Source: Rickettsiales bacterium
GTDB lineage: Bacteria > Pseudomonadota > Alphaproteobacteria > Rickettsiales > Deianiraeaceae
Assembly: GCA_947485035.1 (NCBI GenBank)
Contig: CANKQN010000028.1
Location: forward strand, 1 to 9,582
Reading direction: 5' to 3'
Length of the DNA stretch: 9,582 bases
In this document: positions 1-6,279 of the stretch, one piece after another
Layout of the letters: each line of letters begins with the position of its first letter
Position numbering within the stretch: the first letter of the stretch is position 1
The notes under the pieces: generated by a model
What the model was told of the DNA's origin: nothing
Databases searched by the model: none
Seen by the model: only the letters and a program-made list of their open reading frames with translations
Program-made: the position numbers and the translations under genes

Positions 1-1523
1 ATTGCAGTTTGCGGTCTTTTGGTGGCGCTATTTTTCACGATTGTATTTGCCGGTTCCTTCGGAAGAGCAACTTCTATGTGAATTTTTGCGATATCTTTAG
101 TGCCCTTCGGAAGAGCAACTTCTATCGGAGTTGTTGCGATATCAACAAATAAAACATCATCTGCCTCCTTACTAATCATTGACCTAGAGGCAACAACAAC
201 TGAAACATCATTTGCACGCTGTGCAATATCCCTTGCTTTCGCCTTCCGTTCATTGGCGTAAACATCCCTCATTGTGTTACGTATTTTTACAACCTCCGAC
301 TTCTCAACCTCCGACTTCTCAACCTTCTTGCGTTGTCCAGCCTTTTTAACACGCACATGGTCTGGTTTAATGCTAACGGGCCGAATGGAGCTCTCAGCCT
401 TTTCAACACGCACATGGCCTGGTTTAATAACGGGCTGAATGGAGCTCTCAACCTTTTCACCATCACCCGCAATACTCTTCACAAGCCCTTTATACAAATC
501 CCTCTCGCTATTTGAGAGCCTGTCATTGAAGTCTTTGTGCTCATCACAAACAAACTCAATCCACGAACTCTCCTCTAACGGTTGATTTGCTTGATACTTC
601 ATTTCCACCTCCCAAGCTTGGTCCACGAGCTTTCTTTTTTCTGCAATACTATCATTTGCACTTCTTTGGCTAATCATCGACCTAGAGGCAACAACAACTG
701 AATCTGCGTTCAAATGCGATTTCTTCTCATTGTGAAGTAAAGGTGAGTGCAAATGCACCTGACTTTTACTCTTGGCTAATGGCTGTGTGTATTTAATGTT
801 CGCACTCTTTATGTCATTTGCTATTTGCTGATCTTCCTGCTTCGTAATCTCCAACGCTTCCTGCTCATTAGCACCAAGATCAACTGATAACCTTTCGGCA
901 TGGTTGTGGATATTGTTTGAAGGCGGTTGATTATTGGCATCTTGAACATATTTCCCATATACAGCATATGCCTGTTCCAACACCGGATCTATCTCAACCC
1001 ATCGACTTTTGCGCACTTCTTTTTGCAACTTATTGTCAATATAAAATCTGCCTTTATAATGCTGCTTCTCATCGTCATCTTGCTGCTTCTCATTTTTATT
1101 TTCCTTCTGGCCAGAAGTCCCAAAAATTTTAAGCGCCTCCCTTACAACACTATCGTATGTAAGTGTTTCACCGAGAAAAGAATTGCCGAGATTTTCAGCC
1201 TCTTGTTTCATAATCTCCAACGCTTTCTGCTTCATAATCTCCAACTCTTTCTGCTCATTAGCATCAATATCCCTCTTTTCGTGTCGATAATATTGCTGAT
1301 TTTGCTTTATTATTGAACGATGGTTCGTCGCATCAAGATCAACTGATAACCTTTCGGCAGGGTTGTAGCTATTGTTTGAAGGCGAATTGGGTTTGATTCT
1401 GTATCCATTCTGCAATTTCTTGCTTACAGCCTTTACCACCTCAGCTTGAACTTCTTTGCTTGATTTTTTTGCTATAATTTGCCCCTTATTTTTTCCTAAG
1501 AGTGATTTAAAAAATTGCTGCAT
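1..1523 (-). CDS. Repeat-rich hydrophilic protein of unknown function, 3' part outside window (partial)
   Basis: This reading frame starts at ATG 1523 and stays open for 507 codons to the left edge, so its C-terminus is not seen. I translated it by hand and found no stop; spot checks near 1140 and 540 and the phase at base 1 agree with one frame. The protein begins MQQFFKSLLGKNKGQIIAKK and shows no signal peptide or membrane segment. It is rich in Lys, Glu, Gln and Asn, with a short coiled-coil-like stretch at residues about 88-110. In-frame repeats include ERLSVDL (57-63 and 210-216), VVVASRSMIS (about 276-285 and 442-451), ESSI-PV-IKP-HVRV (359-376 and 377-395), VEKSE (402-411, twice) and IEVALPK (about 464-470 and 480-486). 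There is no obvious SD; a 33-bp inverted repeat abuts the start. Lack of stops over 1.5 kb and repeat spacings in multiples of three argue that it is coding. Family unknown. A surface, scaffold or secreted effector role is possible but not shown. Confidence 0.85.
   Translation of the reverse strand, partial: MQQFFKSLLGKNKGQIIAKKSSKEVQAEVVKAVSKKLQNGYRIKPNSPSNNSYNPAERLSVDLDATNHRSIIKQNQQYYRHEKRDIDANEQKELEIMKQKALEIMKQEAENLGNSFLGETLTYDSVVREALKIFGTSGQKENKNEKQQDDDEKQHYKGRFYIDNKLQKEVRKSRWVEIDPVLEQAYAVYGKYVQDANNQPPSNNIHNHAERLSVDLGANEQEALEITKQEDQQIANDIKSANIKYTQPLAKSKSQVHLHSPLLHNEKKSHLNADSVVVASRSMISQRSANDSIAEKRKLVDQAWEVEMKYQANQPLEESSWIEFVCDEHKDFNDRLSNSERDLYKGLVKSIAGDGEKVESSIQPVIKPGHVRVEKAESSIRPVSIKPDHVRVKKAGQRKKVEKSEVEKSEVVKIRNTMRDVYANERKAKARDIAQRANDVSVVVASRSMISKEADDVLFVDIATTPIEVALPKGTKDIAKIHIEVALPKEPANTIVKNSATKRPQTA
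56..143 (-). repeat. Two 40-bp direct repeats encoding IEVALPK
   Basis: Copies lie at 56-95 and 104-143, 48 bp (16 codons) apart. The first 22 bases are identical, and the ends share TTGCGATATC. Each encodes DIA followed, a few residues later, by IEVALPK within the large minus-strand ORF. Confidence 0.85.
172..204 (-). repeat. 33-bp dispersed direct repeat, copy A (VVVASRSMIS)
   Basis: Bases 172-204 match 670-702 with a single mismatch. The offset is 498 bp, exactly 166 codons, so both copies are read in the same frame and encode SVVVASRSMIS inside the large ORF. Confidence 0.85.
291..320 (-). repeat. Perfect 15-bp tandem duplication (VEKSE x2)
   Basis: The unit AACCTCCGACTTCTC is present at 291-305 and 306-320 without mismatch. 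A degenerate third start (AACCTTCTTG) follows at 321. It encodes two consecutive VEKSE pentapeptides in the large ORF. Confidence 0.9.
339..449 (-). repeat. Tandem repeat, 57-bp and 54-bp units (ESSI-PV-IKP-HVRV)
   Basis: Unit one is 339-395 (19 codons) and unit two is 396-449 (18 codons). They are directly adjacent and near identical, differing by a few substitutions and one 3-bp indel that adds a serine. They encode ESSIRPVSIKPDHVRVKKA and ESSIQPVIKPGHVRVEKA. Confidence 0.9.
670..702 (-). repeat. 33-bp dispersed direct repeat, copy B (VVVASRSMIS)
   Basis: This is the partner of 172-204, with 32 of 33 bases identical. It encodes DSVVVASRSMIS in the large ORF. The following residues differ between the copies, so the duplication is limited to this segment. 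Confidence 0.85.
871..925 (-). repeat. 55-bp dispersed direct repeat, copy A (PPSNN...ERLSVDL)
   Basis: Bases 871-925 align to 1330-1384 with about four mismatches over 55 bp, at an offset of 459 bp (153 codons). Both encode PSNN-x-x-N-x-AERLSVDL in the large ORF. Just before copy A on the plus strand, bases 840-863 are a further degenerate copy of the 24-bp unit at 1207-1254. Confidence 0.85.
1207..1254 (-). repeat. 24-bp tandem repeat encoding LEIMKQKA-like octapeptides
   Basis: Two 24-bp units at 1207-1230 and 1231-1254 differ at only a couple of positions. They encode the octamers KELEIMKQ and KALEIMKQ at residues 92-107 of the large ORF. A third degenerate copy (EALEITKQ) occurs near 840-863. 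The octads are strongly helical and could form a short coiled coil. Confidence 0.85.
1330..1384 (-). repeat. 55-bp dispersed direct repeat, copy B (SPSNN...ERLSVDL)
   Basis: This is the partner of 871-925 and encodes residues about 47-65 of the large ORF. The mismatches are mostly single substitutions, and no indel breaks the frame. Confidence 0.85.
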
Positions 1524-1556
1524 GCTAATATAAAATAATTAATATTTAATATTAGC
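1524..1556. promoter_or_regulatory. 33-bp near-perfect inverted repeat touching the start codon of the repeat-rich ORF
   Basis: Outer arms GCTAATAT (1524-1531) and ATATTAGC (1549-1556) are perfect complements. After one mismatch (1532/1548) five further pairs form (1533-1537 with 1543-1547), leaving a 5-nt loop, so 13 of 14 positions pair. Base 1524 immediately precedes the ATG on the minus strand. It could be an operator for a dimeric regulator or an mRNA hairpin that hides the start. It lies 31 bp past the ABC-F stop, but no T-tract follows on the minus strand, so it does not look like a classic terminator. Confidence 0.6.
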
Positions 1557-1587
1557 ACAAAAATTGCCACAATGCAAGTAATTTTAT

Positions 1588-3093
1588 TTACCCATTATTC
1601 ACTTCACTCCAACCAATTTTGGAAAGGAACGCTTCATAAGTTCCTTCAAACACAAATGTTTTTCCACCATCAAAAATTACCAATTTGTTTGCAATGTTTT
1701 TAAGGAAGTGTTCGTCGTGTGTAACCATTACAACGGCACCTTGAAATTCCTGAATTGCTTCCATCAAGCTTTCGCAGGATTCAATATCAAAGTGGTTTGT
1801 TGGTTCATCAAGAAGGAGTAAATTTGAAGACGACAGAAGAATCTTCCCAAGCATAACGCGAGATTTCTCCCCACCAGAAAGAACGGAAATCTTTTTGTGG
1901 GCAAGGTCTCCGGAAAACATCATTTGCGCACAAATTCTTCGAACGGTGGAATATTCTATCGGCTTTTCAGATTCCACCGTCTCCATTTCCTGACAAATCG
2001 TGTTATCAGGGTGAAGGTGGTCAATATTCGTTTGCCCAAAATATCCACATTGAACCTTGTTATTCACAACAATCGTGCCTTCAATTGGCTTAAGTTCGTC
2101 GTAAATTAGTTTCATCAATGTTGATTTACCATTGCCGTTTTTCCCGATAATGCAGATTTTATCACCGTGATTCACACTGAAACTTAGGTTGCTCATCAAA
2201 ACTTTTTCAGGGTCAAAATAAAATTTCAGCTTGTTCACTTCCACCATATTGCCACCCGAACCATATGGAACATAAGTGAATTTGAAATTCAGACTATCAA
2301 GTTTTGTCAAGGCTGGTCTTTCTTCTTGTTTATCCAATTGTTTTTGACGAGACTGTGCCGCAGCAGCTTTTGAAGCCTTTGCCCCGAATCGTTTAATCCA
2401 TTCTTCGGTTTCTTTGCGTTTTTCCTCTTCTTTTATGCGAGTCTTTTCGTAAATTTCTTCCTCCATATCAATTTGTTCGCGAATTTTACCCGTTGATCCA
2501 CGAATTTTACGGAACTTTCCACGGTGAATAATTACTGTGTGAGAAATTACGCTGTCCATAAAGGCTCTGTCGTGTGTAATTAGCACCAATTCGCCCTTCC
2601 ATTTCTTCAAGAAACCTTCAAGCCAACGAATTGCGTAAATATCCAAATAGTTCGTCGGTTCATCTAAAAGTAAAATATCAGGCTCTTGCAATAAAATTTT
2701 TGCTAGGTTAATTTTCACTTGATTCCCACCTGAAAAGGTGTTTGGATCTTGCAACATGTTTTCCTCTGTAAAACCAAGCCCAAGAAGAATTTTTTCGCCT
2801 TTCCACTCCTCCCATTCACGCTCTGGTGGAAGGATTTGCGTAACTTCTTCCAAAACTGTCTGCTTTGTGAAGTGAATATGTTGGTTTAAATAACCTATGG
2901 TATAAGCTTCATCGTATTCAATTGTTCCAGAATCTGGTTGCTGTTCACGAAGAAGAAGTTTAAAAAATGTACTTTTCCCACTTCCATTTCTTCCAATCAG
3001 GCCGATTTTCTCACGCGGGTTGATCGTTAAATTTACTGAATCAAAAAGGACTCTTCCGCCAAATTCGATTGACGCATCTTGAATTGTAATTAT
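1588..3093 (-). CDS. ABC-F family ATPase (two ABC domains), start codon non-standard
   Basis: This is a soluble ABC-F protein, a family that acts on the ribosome rather than in transport. ABC domain 1 has Walker A GRNGSGKST (residues about 34-42, counting from an ATA at 3093), signature SGGNQVK (about 121-127) and Walker B/catalytic LLLDEPTN (about 141-148). A Lys/Glu-rich linker (about 190-265, with RFGAKASKAAAAQSRQKQL) matches the interdomain arm of the family. ABC domain 2 has GKNGNGKST, LSGGEKSR, LLLDEPTNHFD and VTHDEHFL. The first standard start codon in frame is TTG at 2853, but using it would delete Walker A of domain 1. The frame continues open upstream and gives IITIQDASIEFGGRVLFD, with ATA exactly where family members have Met; a TAA stop lies six codons further upstream. 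Likely causes are use of ATA or ATT (3090) as start, a start-loss mutation, or a sequence error. Length is about 501 residues. It probably follows the EamA gene in one transcript (79-bp gap). Confidence 0.85.
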   Translation of the reverse strand: MITIQDASIEFGGRVLFDSVNLTINPREKIGLIGRNGSGKSTFFKLLLREQQPDSGTIEYDEAYTIGYLNQHIHFTKQTVLEEVTQILPPEREWEEWKGEKILLGLGFTEENMLQDPNTFSGGNQVKINLAKILLQEPDILLLDEPTNYLDIYAIRWLEGFLKKWKGELVLITHDRAFMDSVISHTVIIHRGKFRKIRGSTGKIREQIDMEEEIYEKTRIKEEEKRKETEEWIKRFGAKASKAAAAQSRQKQLDKQEERPALTKLDSLNFKFTYVPYGSGGNMVEVNKLKFYFDPEKVLMSNLSFSVNHGDKICIIGKNGNGKSTLMKLIYDELKPIEGTIVVNNKVQCGYFGQTNIDHLHPDNTICQEMETVESEKPIEYSTVRRICAQMMFSGDLAHKKISVLSGGEKSRVMLGKILLSSSNLLLLDEPTNHFDIESCESLMEAIQEFQGAVVMVTHDEHFLKNIANKLVIFDGGKTFVFEGTYEAFLSKIGWSEVNNG

Positions 3094-3172
3094 ACAGAAC
3101 GGGAAAAATTATTAAATATTGTTTATTGAATAAAAAAATTAAATTGCAAGATTAAATTACAATAAATCAATT

Positions 3173-4030
3173 TCAATACTCATGCCTCTTAACGACGGAA
3201 TACACACTGATACCAATAATTGCCGCACCGATAATGGTCAACATTTTCACATTAGCACCAAAAACGACGATATCCATAACCAAGAACATCAAAAACCGAA
3301 CAAATTCCATCGAATTTACCAAATATCCCTTACTCACCTGATAAGCCTTCATTGAAAAATATTGCGATGCAACAGAAAGCAAACCAAGATATAATATGGG
3401 AGTTATAACATCTTTTGGAAGTTCAATATTCCCAAAATAAACCATCATTCCCGTGAAAATGACTGAATAAATTGTGATGTAATAAAGCGAAATGTTAATC
3501 CTCACCTTCTTTTCCGCAATAAATTTATTCAATGTCGAAGCAATTCCCCAGAACATCACACACACAACTGCTAAAAGATAATATTTATTAAATTCGTGAA
3601 TGTATGGTTCAAGAATTATCACAACGCCAACAACGGCAACAATTTTGGCTATCCACGCATGTTTTGGAATTTTTTCTTTCAGAAAAATCACAAGCATTAT
3701 GTTTGAAATAAATGGGGCAAGAAAACCAATAGTCATTGCTATGTGCATTGGCATATGGTTATAGACTATCGGCCACAGAAATGTTCCAACCGTGAAACAA
3801 ATGGCACGAAGAATCATTACCCACTGCGGGAGATTTTCAACAAAATGCTTGGGGCTCTTCTTTAATGTAACCAAAATGAACGGCAAAATGATGATTAACG
3901 CTGAAATATGGCGAAAAAATGAAGCAATTTCAGGGGTAATCATTTCCTTATTCACCATAATTTTAATTGCTACAACAAGAATTACATTGAAAAACGATGC
4001 CATTATGTTAAAAAACAACGCCTTACCCAT
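3173..4030 (-). CDS. EamA/DMT-superfamily permease, 10 predicted TM helices
   Basis: The 285-residue protein is an inner-membrane carrier of the drug/metabolite transporter superfamily. Ten hydrophobic segments are visible, roughly at residues 5-25, 34-57, 68-92, 97-117, 124-143, 150-172, 180-200, 208-229, 237-258 and 262-279, arranged as two repeats of five. Length and layout are typical of the family (about 280-300). Intracellular alphaproteobacteria use such carriers for metabolites, S-adenosylmethionine among them, but the substrate cannot be read from the sequence. ATG 4030 gives a normal first helix; no SD precedes it. It is divergent from thiL, with an 81-bp shared control region that carries a TTGACA box and a 15-bp palindrome. 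The ABC-F gene follows on the same strand. Confidence 0.85.
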   Translation of the reverse strand: MGKALFFNIMASFFNVILVVAIKIMVNKEMITPEIASFFRHISALIIILPFILVTLKKSPKHFVENLPQWVMILRAICFTVGTFLWPIVYNHMPMHIAMTIGFLAPFISNIMLVIFLKEKIPKHAWIAKIVAVVGVVIILEPYIHEFNKYYLLAVVCVMFWGIASTLNKFIAEKKVRINISLYYITIYSVIFTGMMVYFGNIELPKDVITPILYLGLLSVASQYFSMKAYQVSKGYLVNSMEFVRFLMFLVMDIVVFGANVKMLTIIGAAIIGISVYSVVKRHEY

Positions 4031-4078
4031 TAAAAATAAAAAAAGAAATAATCTTCTTGAAACTTAGCAAAATGCAAA

Positions 4079-4095
4079 TGTCAATTAATAATTGA
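4079..4095. promoter_or_regulatory. Divergent EamA/thiL control region: TTGACA box overlapping a 15-bp palindrome
   Basis: On the minus strand TTGACA occupies 4084-4079, a perfect -35 hexamer in front of the EamA gene; the matching -10 at 17-18 bp is poor. Bases 4081-4095 read TCAATTAATAATTGA, a palindrome with 7-bp arms around one central A. It overlaps the -35, as an operator would. A second small palindrome, TTGAATTTCAA (4101-4111), abuts the thiL ATG. AT-rich DNA makes such symmetry fairly common, so the function is inferred. Confidence 0.4.
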
Positions 4096-4111
4096 ACTTG
4101 TTGAATTTCAA

Positions 4112-4990
4112 ATGACGGAGGCGGATTTCATTCAAAACTATTTACACCCTCTTACAAACGGCAATAAATTTGCACGAAATCTTAACGACGACATTGCACA
4201 AATTGGTGATATTATTGCGAATACGGATACAACCATTGAAGGTGTTCACATTCTGGAAAACCTTCCCGCAAACTTTATTGCATATAAGGCGATGGCACGC
4301 AGTGTTTCGGATATTTTCGCCAAAAATGGAAAACCAATCGGATACTTCCTCAACCTTATATTCCCTAAAACATTTCAACGCTTTGAAGAGTTGATGCAAG
4401 GTTTTTCCAATTTCAACAAACGGCACAAAATTGACCTTCTTGGTGGCGATACATCCACGCACAATGCGGAAAATATAATTATTGTTGTAACGGTTTTGGC
4501 AGAATCTGAAAATTCACCAAAAAGAAGCGATGCAAAAATTGGCGATGGAATTTTCATAACAAAGAAAGTTGGAGAAGCTTTTTTTGGATATTCCAAAATT
4601 CTTGAATTTCAGAAAAATAAAAAAAAAATTAATTTTGATGACCCGCAAATTCGAGAATATCTTTGCCCTTCGCTTGTTACGATTTCAGATTTTTCAAAAA
4701 TCAATGCAAGTATGGATATTTCTGATGGCATTCTTGACGATTCACGCAAAATGGCAAAAGCTTCAAACTGTTGTTTTGAGATTGATTTCAACGCCATTCC
4801 ACACTGTGGAGAATTAAACAAAAACTCCCTGAAATTTGGTGATGATTACAACATTTTAGTAACATCACAAGAAGAATTTCTTCAAAATTTTACAAAAATT
4901 GGCACGGTTAAAAACGGAACGGGAGTTATTTTAAAGAACTGCCCGTTTGCTTTTGATTATGAAGGTTTTGATCATTTTACAAATTCGTAG
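4112..4990 (+). CDS. thiL: Thiamine-monophosphate kinase
   Basis: ThiL phosphorylates thiamine monophosphate with ATP to thiamine diphosphate, the active cofactor, in the cytoplasm. Family motifs appear in order: Asp pair NDDIA (residues 25-29), TDTTIEGVH (38-46), LLGGDTS (109-115), MDISDGILDD (201-210), FGDDYNILV (242-250, against the usual GGEDYEL) and the terminal GFDHF (285-289). At 292 residues it is about 30 shorter than E. coli ThiL, mostly through trimmed loops. All the expected metal- and nucleotide-binding acidic residues I can place are present, so it is probably active. The start at ATG 4112 fits the family N-terminus, but no SD is seen. The stop lies inside the 3' end of convergent gltA (14-bp overlap). 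No other thiamine gene is in the window. Confidence 0.9.
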   Translation: MTEADFIQNYLHPLTNGNKFARNLNDDIAQIGDIIANTDTTIEGVHILENLPANFIAYKAMARSVSDIFAKNGKPIGYFLNLIFPKTFQRFEELMQGFSNFNKRHKIDLLGGDTSTHNAENIIIVVTVLAESENSPKRSDAKIGDGIFITKKVGEAFFGYSKILEFQKNKKKINFDDPQIREYLCPSLVTISDFSKINASMDISDGILDDSRKMAKASNCCFEIDFNAIPHCGELNKNSLKFGDDYNILVTSQEEFLQNFTKIGTVKNGTGVILKNCPFAFDYEGFDHFTNS

Positions 4991-6257
4991 AACGACTTCC
5001 AATCTTTTCACCAGTGTAAAGTTGACGCGGACGCGAAATTTTCCTTGGTTCGCTGTAAAATTCATACATTTGCGCAGACCACCCCGCAACCCTTGCTGCA
5101 GCAAACATTACTGTGAAAAATTGTGTCGGAACATCAAGTGCTTTGTAAATAATTCCCGAATAGAAATCAACATTTGGGAAAAGTTTGCGAGAAGTGAAGT
5201 ATTCGTCTGCCATTGCTTGTTTTTCAAGTTCGCGGGCAATAAACAGTTTGTCCTTATCGCCCAAATGTTGAAATGTTTCAAGAACAACATCGCAAGTGTT
5301 TTTGATTAACTTGGCGCGTGGGTCGTAATTTTTATAAACCCTGTGTCCAAAACCCATAAGTTTGCCTTCTTTGTTTTTCACTTTTTCAAGAAACGCAGAC
5401 ACCTCTTCAACGGACTGTATTCCTTCAAGCATATTAACAACAGCTTCGTTTGCTCCACCGTGAAGCGGTCCCCATAAAGCAGCAACCCCCGCAACAACGG
5501 AAGCGTAAGGGTTCACTTCTGTTGAAGCGACCATTCTGACTGTTGAAGTTGAAGCGTTTTGTTCGTGGTCCGCATGAAGAACGAACAGTGTATTAAACAC
5601 ATTTTCTACAAGCTTTTTGTTTGAACGGAAGTGTTCTTCGTCAAATAAATTCAGGCAAATTGTTTCGGTGAAGTGTGGTGTCATTTTAATTTCCAAACTT
5701 TTCCCTTTAATGAAGCGATATGTTATAATTACACACGCAAGAAATTCACCAACAAGTTTGATTAAAGTTTTACGAACAAGAGTGGAATCTGTTGGGTTCC
5801 AGTTTGAACAATTCTTCGCAGCAACATTTGAAAACGCTGCCATAACAATTGCCATTGGGTGGTCGGTTTTCTTGAACGATGATATTATCGATTTCGTAAC
5901 ATCGTCAATTTTCATGTTATCAAGTGCCGTTTTTTTGAATTGCTCAAATTCTTCCAATGATTCATCGTGGTTTTTTCCTGTGAATAAAAGGAAAAATGTT
6001 TCAAGAAATGTTCTGTGCCCCGCAAGCTCTTCAATTGCGTAGCCTCTGTGTGCTAAAATTCCTTTGTCGCCGTCAATGAATGTAATGTTTGAATGGCAAG
6101 ATGCTGTTGAAACAAAAGCTGGATCGAATGTATAAAGATTCAACTCCTTTTCAAAAGTGCTAATATCAACACAATCCGCACCTTCAGTTCCATGAAGAAC
6201 TGGAAGTTCAAGTTCTTTATTGCCATAAATAACTTTCATTTTATCAATTTTTTCCAT
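4977..6257 (-). CDS. gltA: Citrate synthase (type II)
   Basis: The enzyme condenses acetyl-CoA and oxaloacetate to citrate, the entry step of the TCA cycle. The 426-residue length matches type II enzymes such as E. coli GltA (427). Catalytic and substrate residues are in place: LHADHEQNAS with His231, GPLHGGANE with His266, GFGHRVYKNYDPRA with His305 and Arg314, PNVDFYSG with Asp364, plus Arg389 and the C-terminal RPRQLYTG. The motif ITFIDGDKGILAHRGY (58-73) is also typical. ATG 6257 is preceded by AAAGGAG, the only clear SD in the window, though just 3 nt from the ATG. It starts 22 bp after the sodB stop on the same strand and is probably cotranscribed with it. The 3' end overlaps thiL tail to tail. 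Confidence 0.97.
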   Translation of the reverse strand: MEKIDKMKVIYGNKELELPVLHGTEGADCVDISTFEKELNLYTFDPAFVSTASCHSNITFIDGDKGILAHRGYAIEELAGHRTFLETFFLLFTGKNHDESLEEFEQFKKTALDNMKIDDVTKSIISSFKKTDHPMAIVMAAFSNVAAKNCSNWNPTDSTLVRKTLIKLVGEFLACVIITYRFIKGKSLEIKMTPHFTETICLNLFDEEHFRSNKKLVENVFNTLFVLHADHEQNASTSTVRMVASTEVNPYASVVAGVAALWGPLHGGANEAVVNMLEGIQSVEEVSAFLEKVKNKEGKLMGFGHRVYKNYDPRAKLIKNTCDVVLETFQHLGDKDKLFIARELEKQAMADEYFTSRKLFPNVDFYSGIIYKALDVPTQFFTVMFAAARVAGWSAQMYEFYSEPRKISRPRQLYTGEKIGSRSTNL

Positions 6258-6279
6258 ATACTCCTTTAATAATTATTAA
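6258..6279 (-). promoter_or_regulatory. sodB-gltA spacer: SD sequence and perfect 14-bp palindrome
   Basis: The whole spacer between the two genes consists of TTAATAATTATTAA (6266-6279, perfectly self-complementary) and an AAAGGAG ribosome binding site (6267-6261) placed 3 nt before the gltA ATG; the two share two bases. The palindrome starts right beside the sodB stop codon. It may be a weak hairpin modulating gltA translation, an operator, or chance in AT-rich DNA. Confidence 0.45.

Noticed and set aside
333..1316. Plus-strand ORFs of 60-129 codons, including one rich in Leu and Ile that looks like a membrane protein (927-1316)
   Set aside because: They lie antisense to the long repeat-rich frame and their apparent repeats and hydrophobicity are the mirror of its Lys/Glu/Asn codons.
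1..1400. CRISPR array or non-coding repeat region
   Set aside because: Repeats are irregular in length and spacing, differ in type, and all keep the reading frame, which fits coding repeats.
1564..1577. Terminator after the ABC-F gene (TTGC/GCAA stem followed by Ts on the minus strand)
   Set aside because: The stem is only 4 bp with a 6-nt loop, too weak to support a call.
2853..3093. A frameshift or two-gene split of the ABC-F protein
   Set aside because: The frame is continuous from 3093 to the stop at 1588; only the start codon is abnormal. A -1 slip from an out-of-frame ATG (near 3080) would remove the conserved N-terminal strand and is less likely.
5617..6042. Plus-strand ORF of 141 codons
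   Set aside because: It lies antisense within gltA, whose catalytic residues are fully conserved in the other strand's frame.
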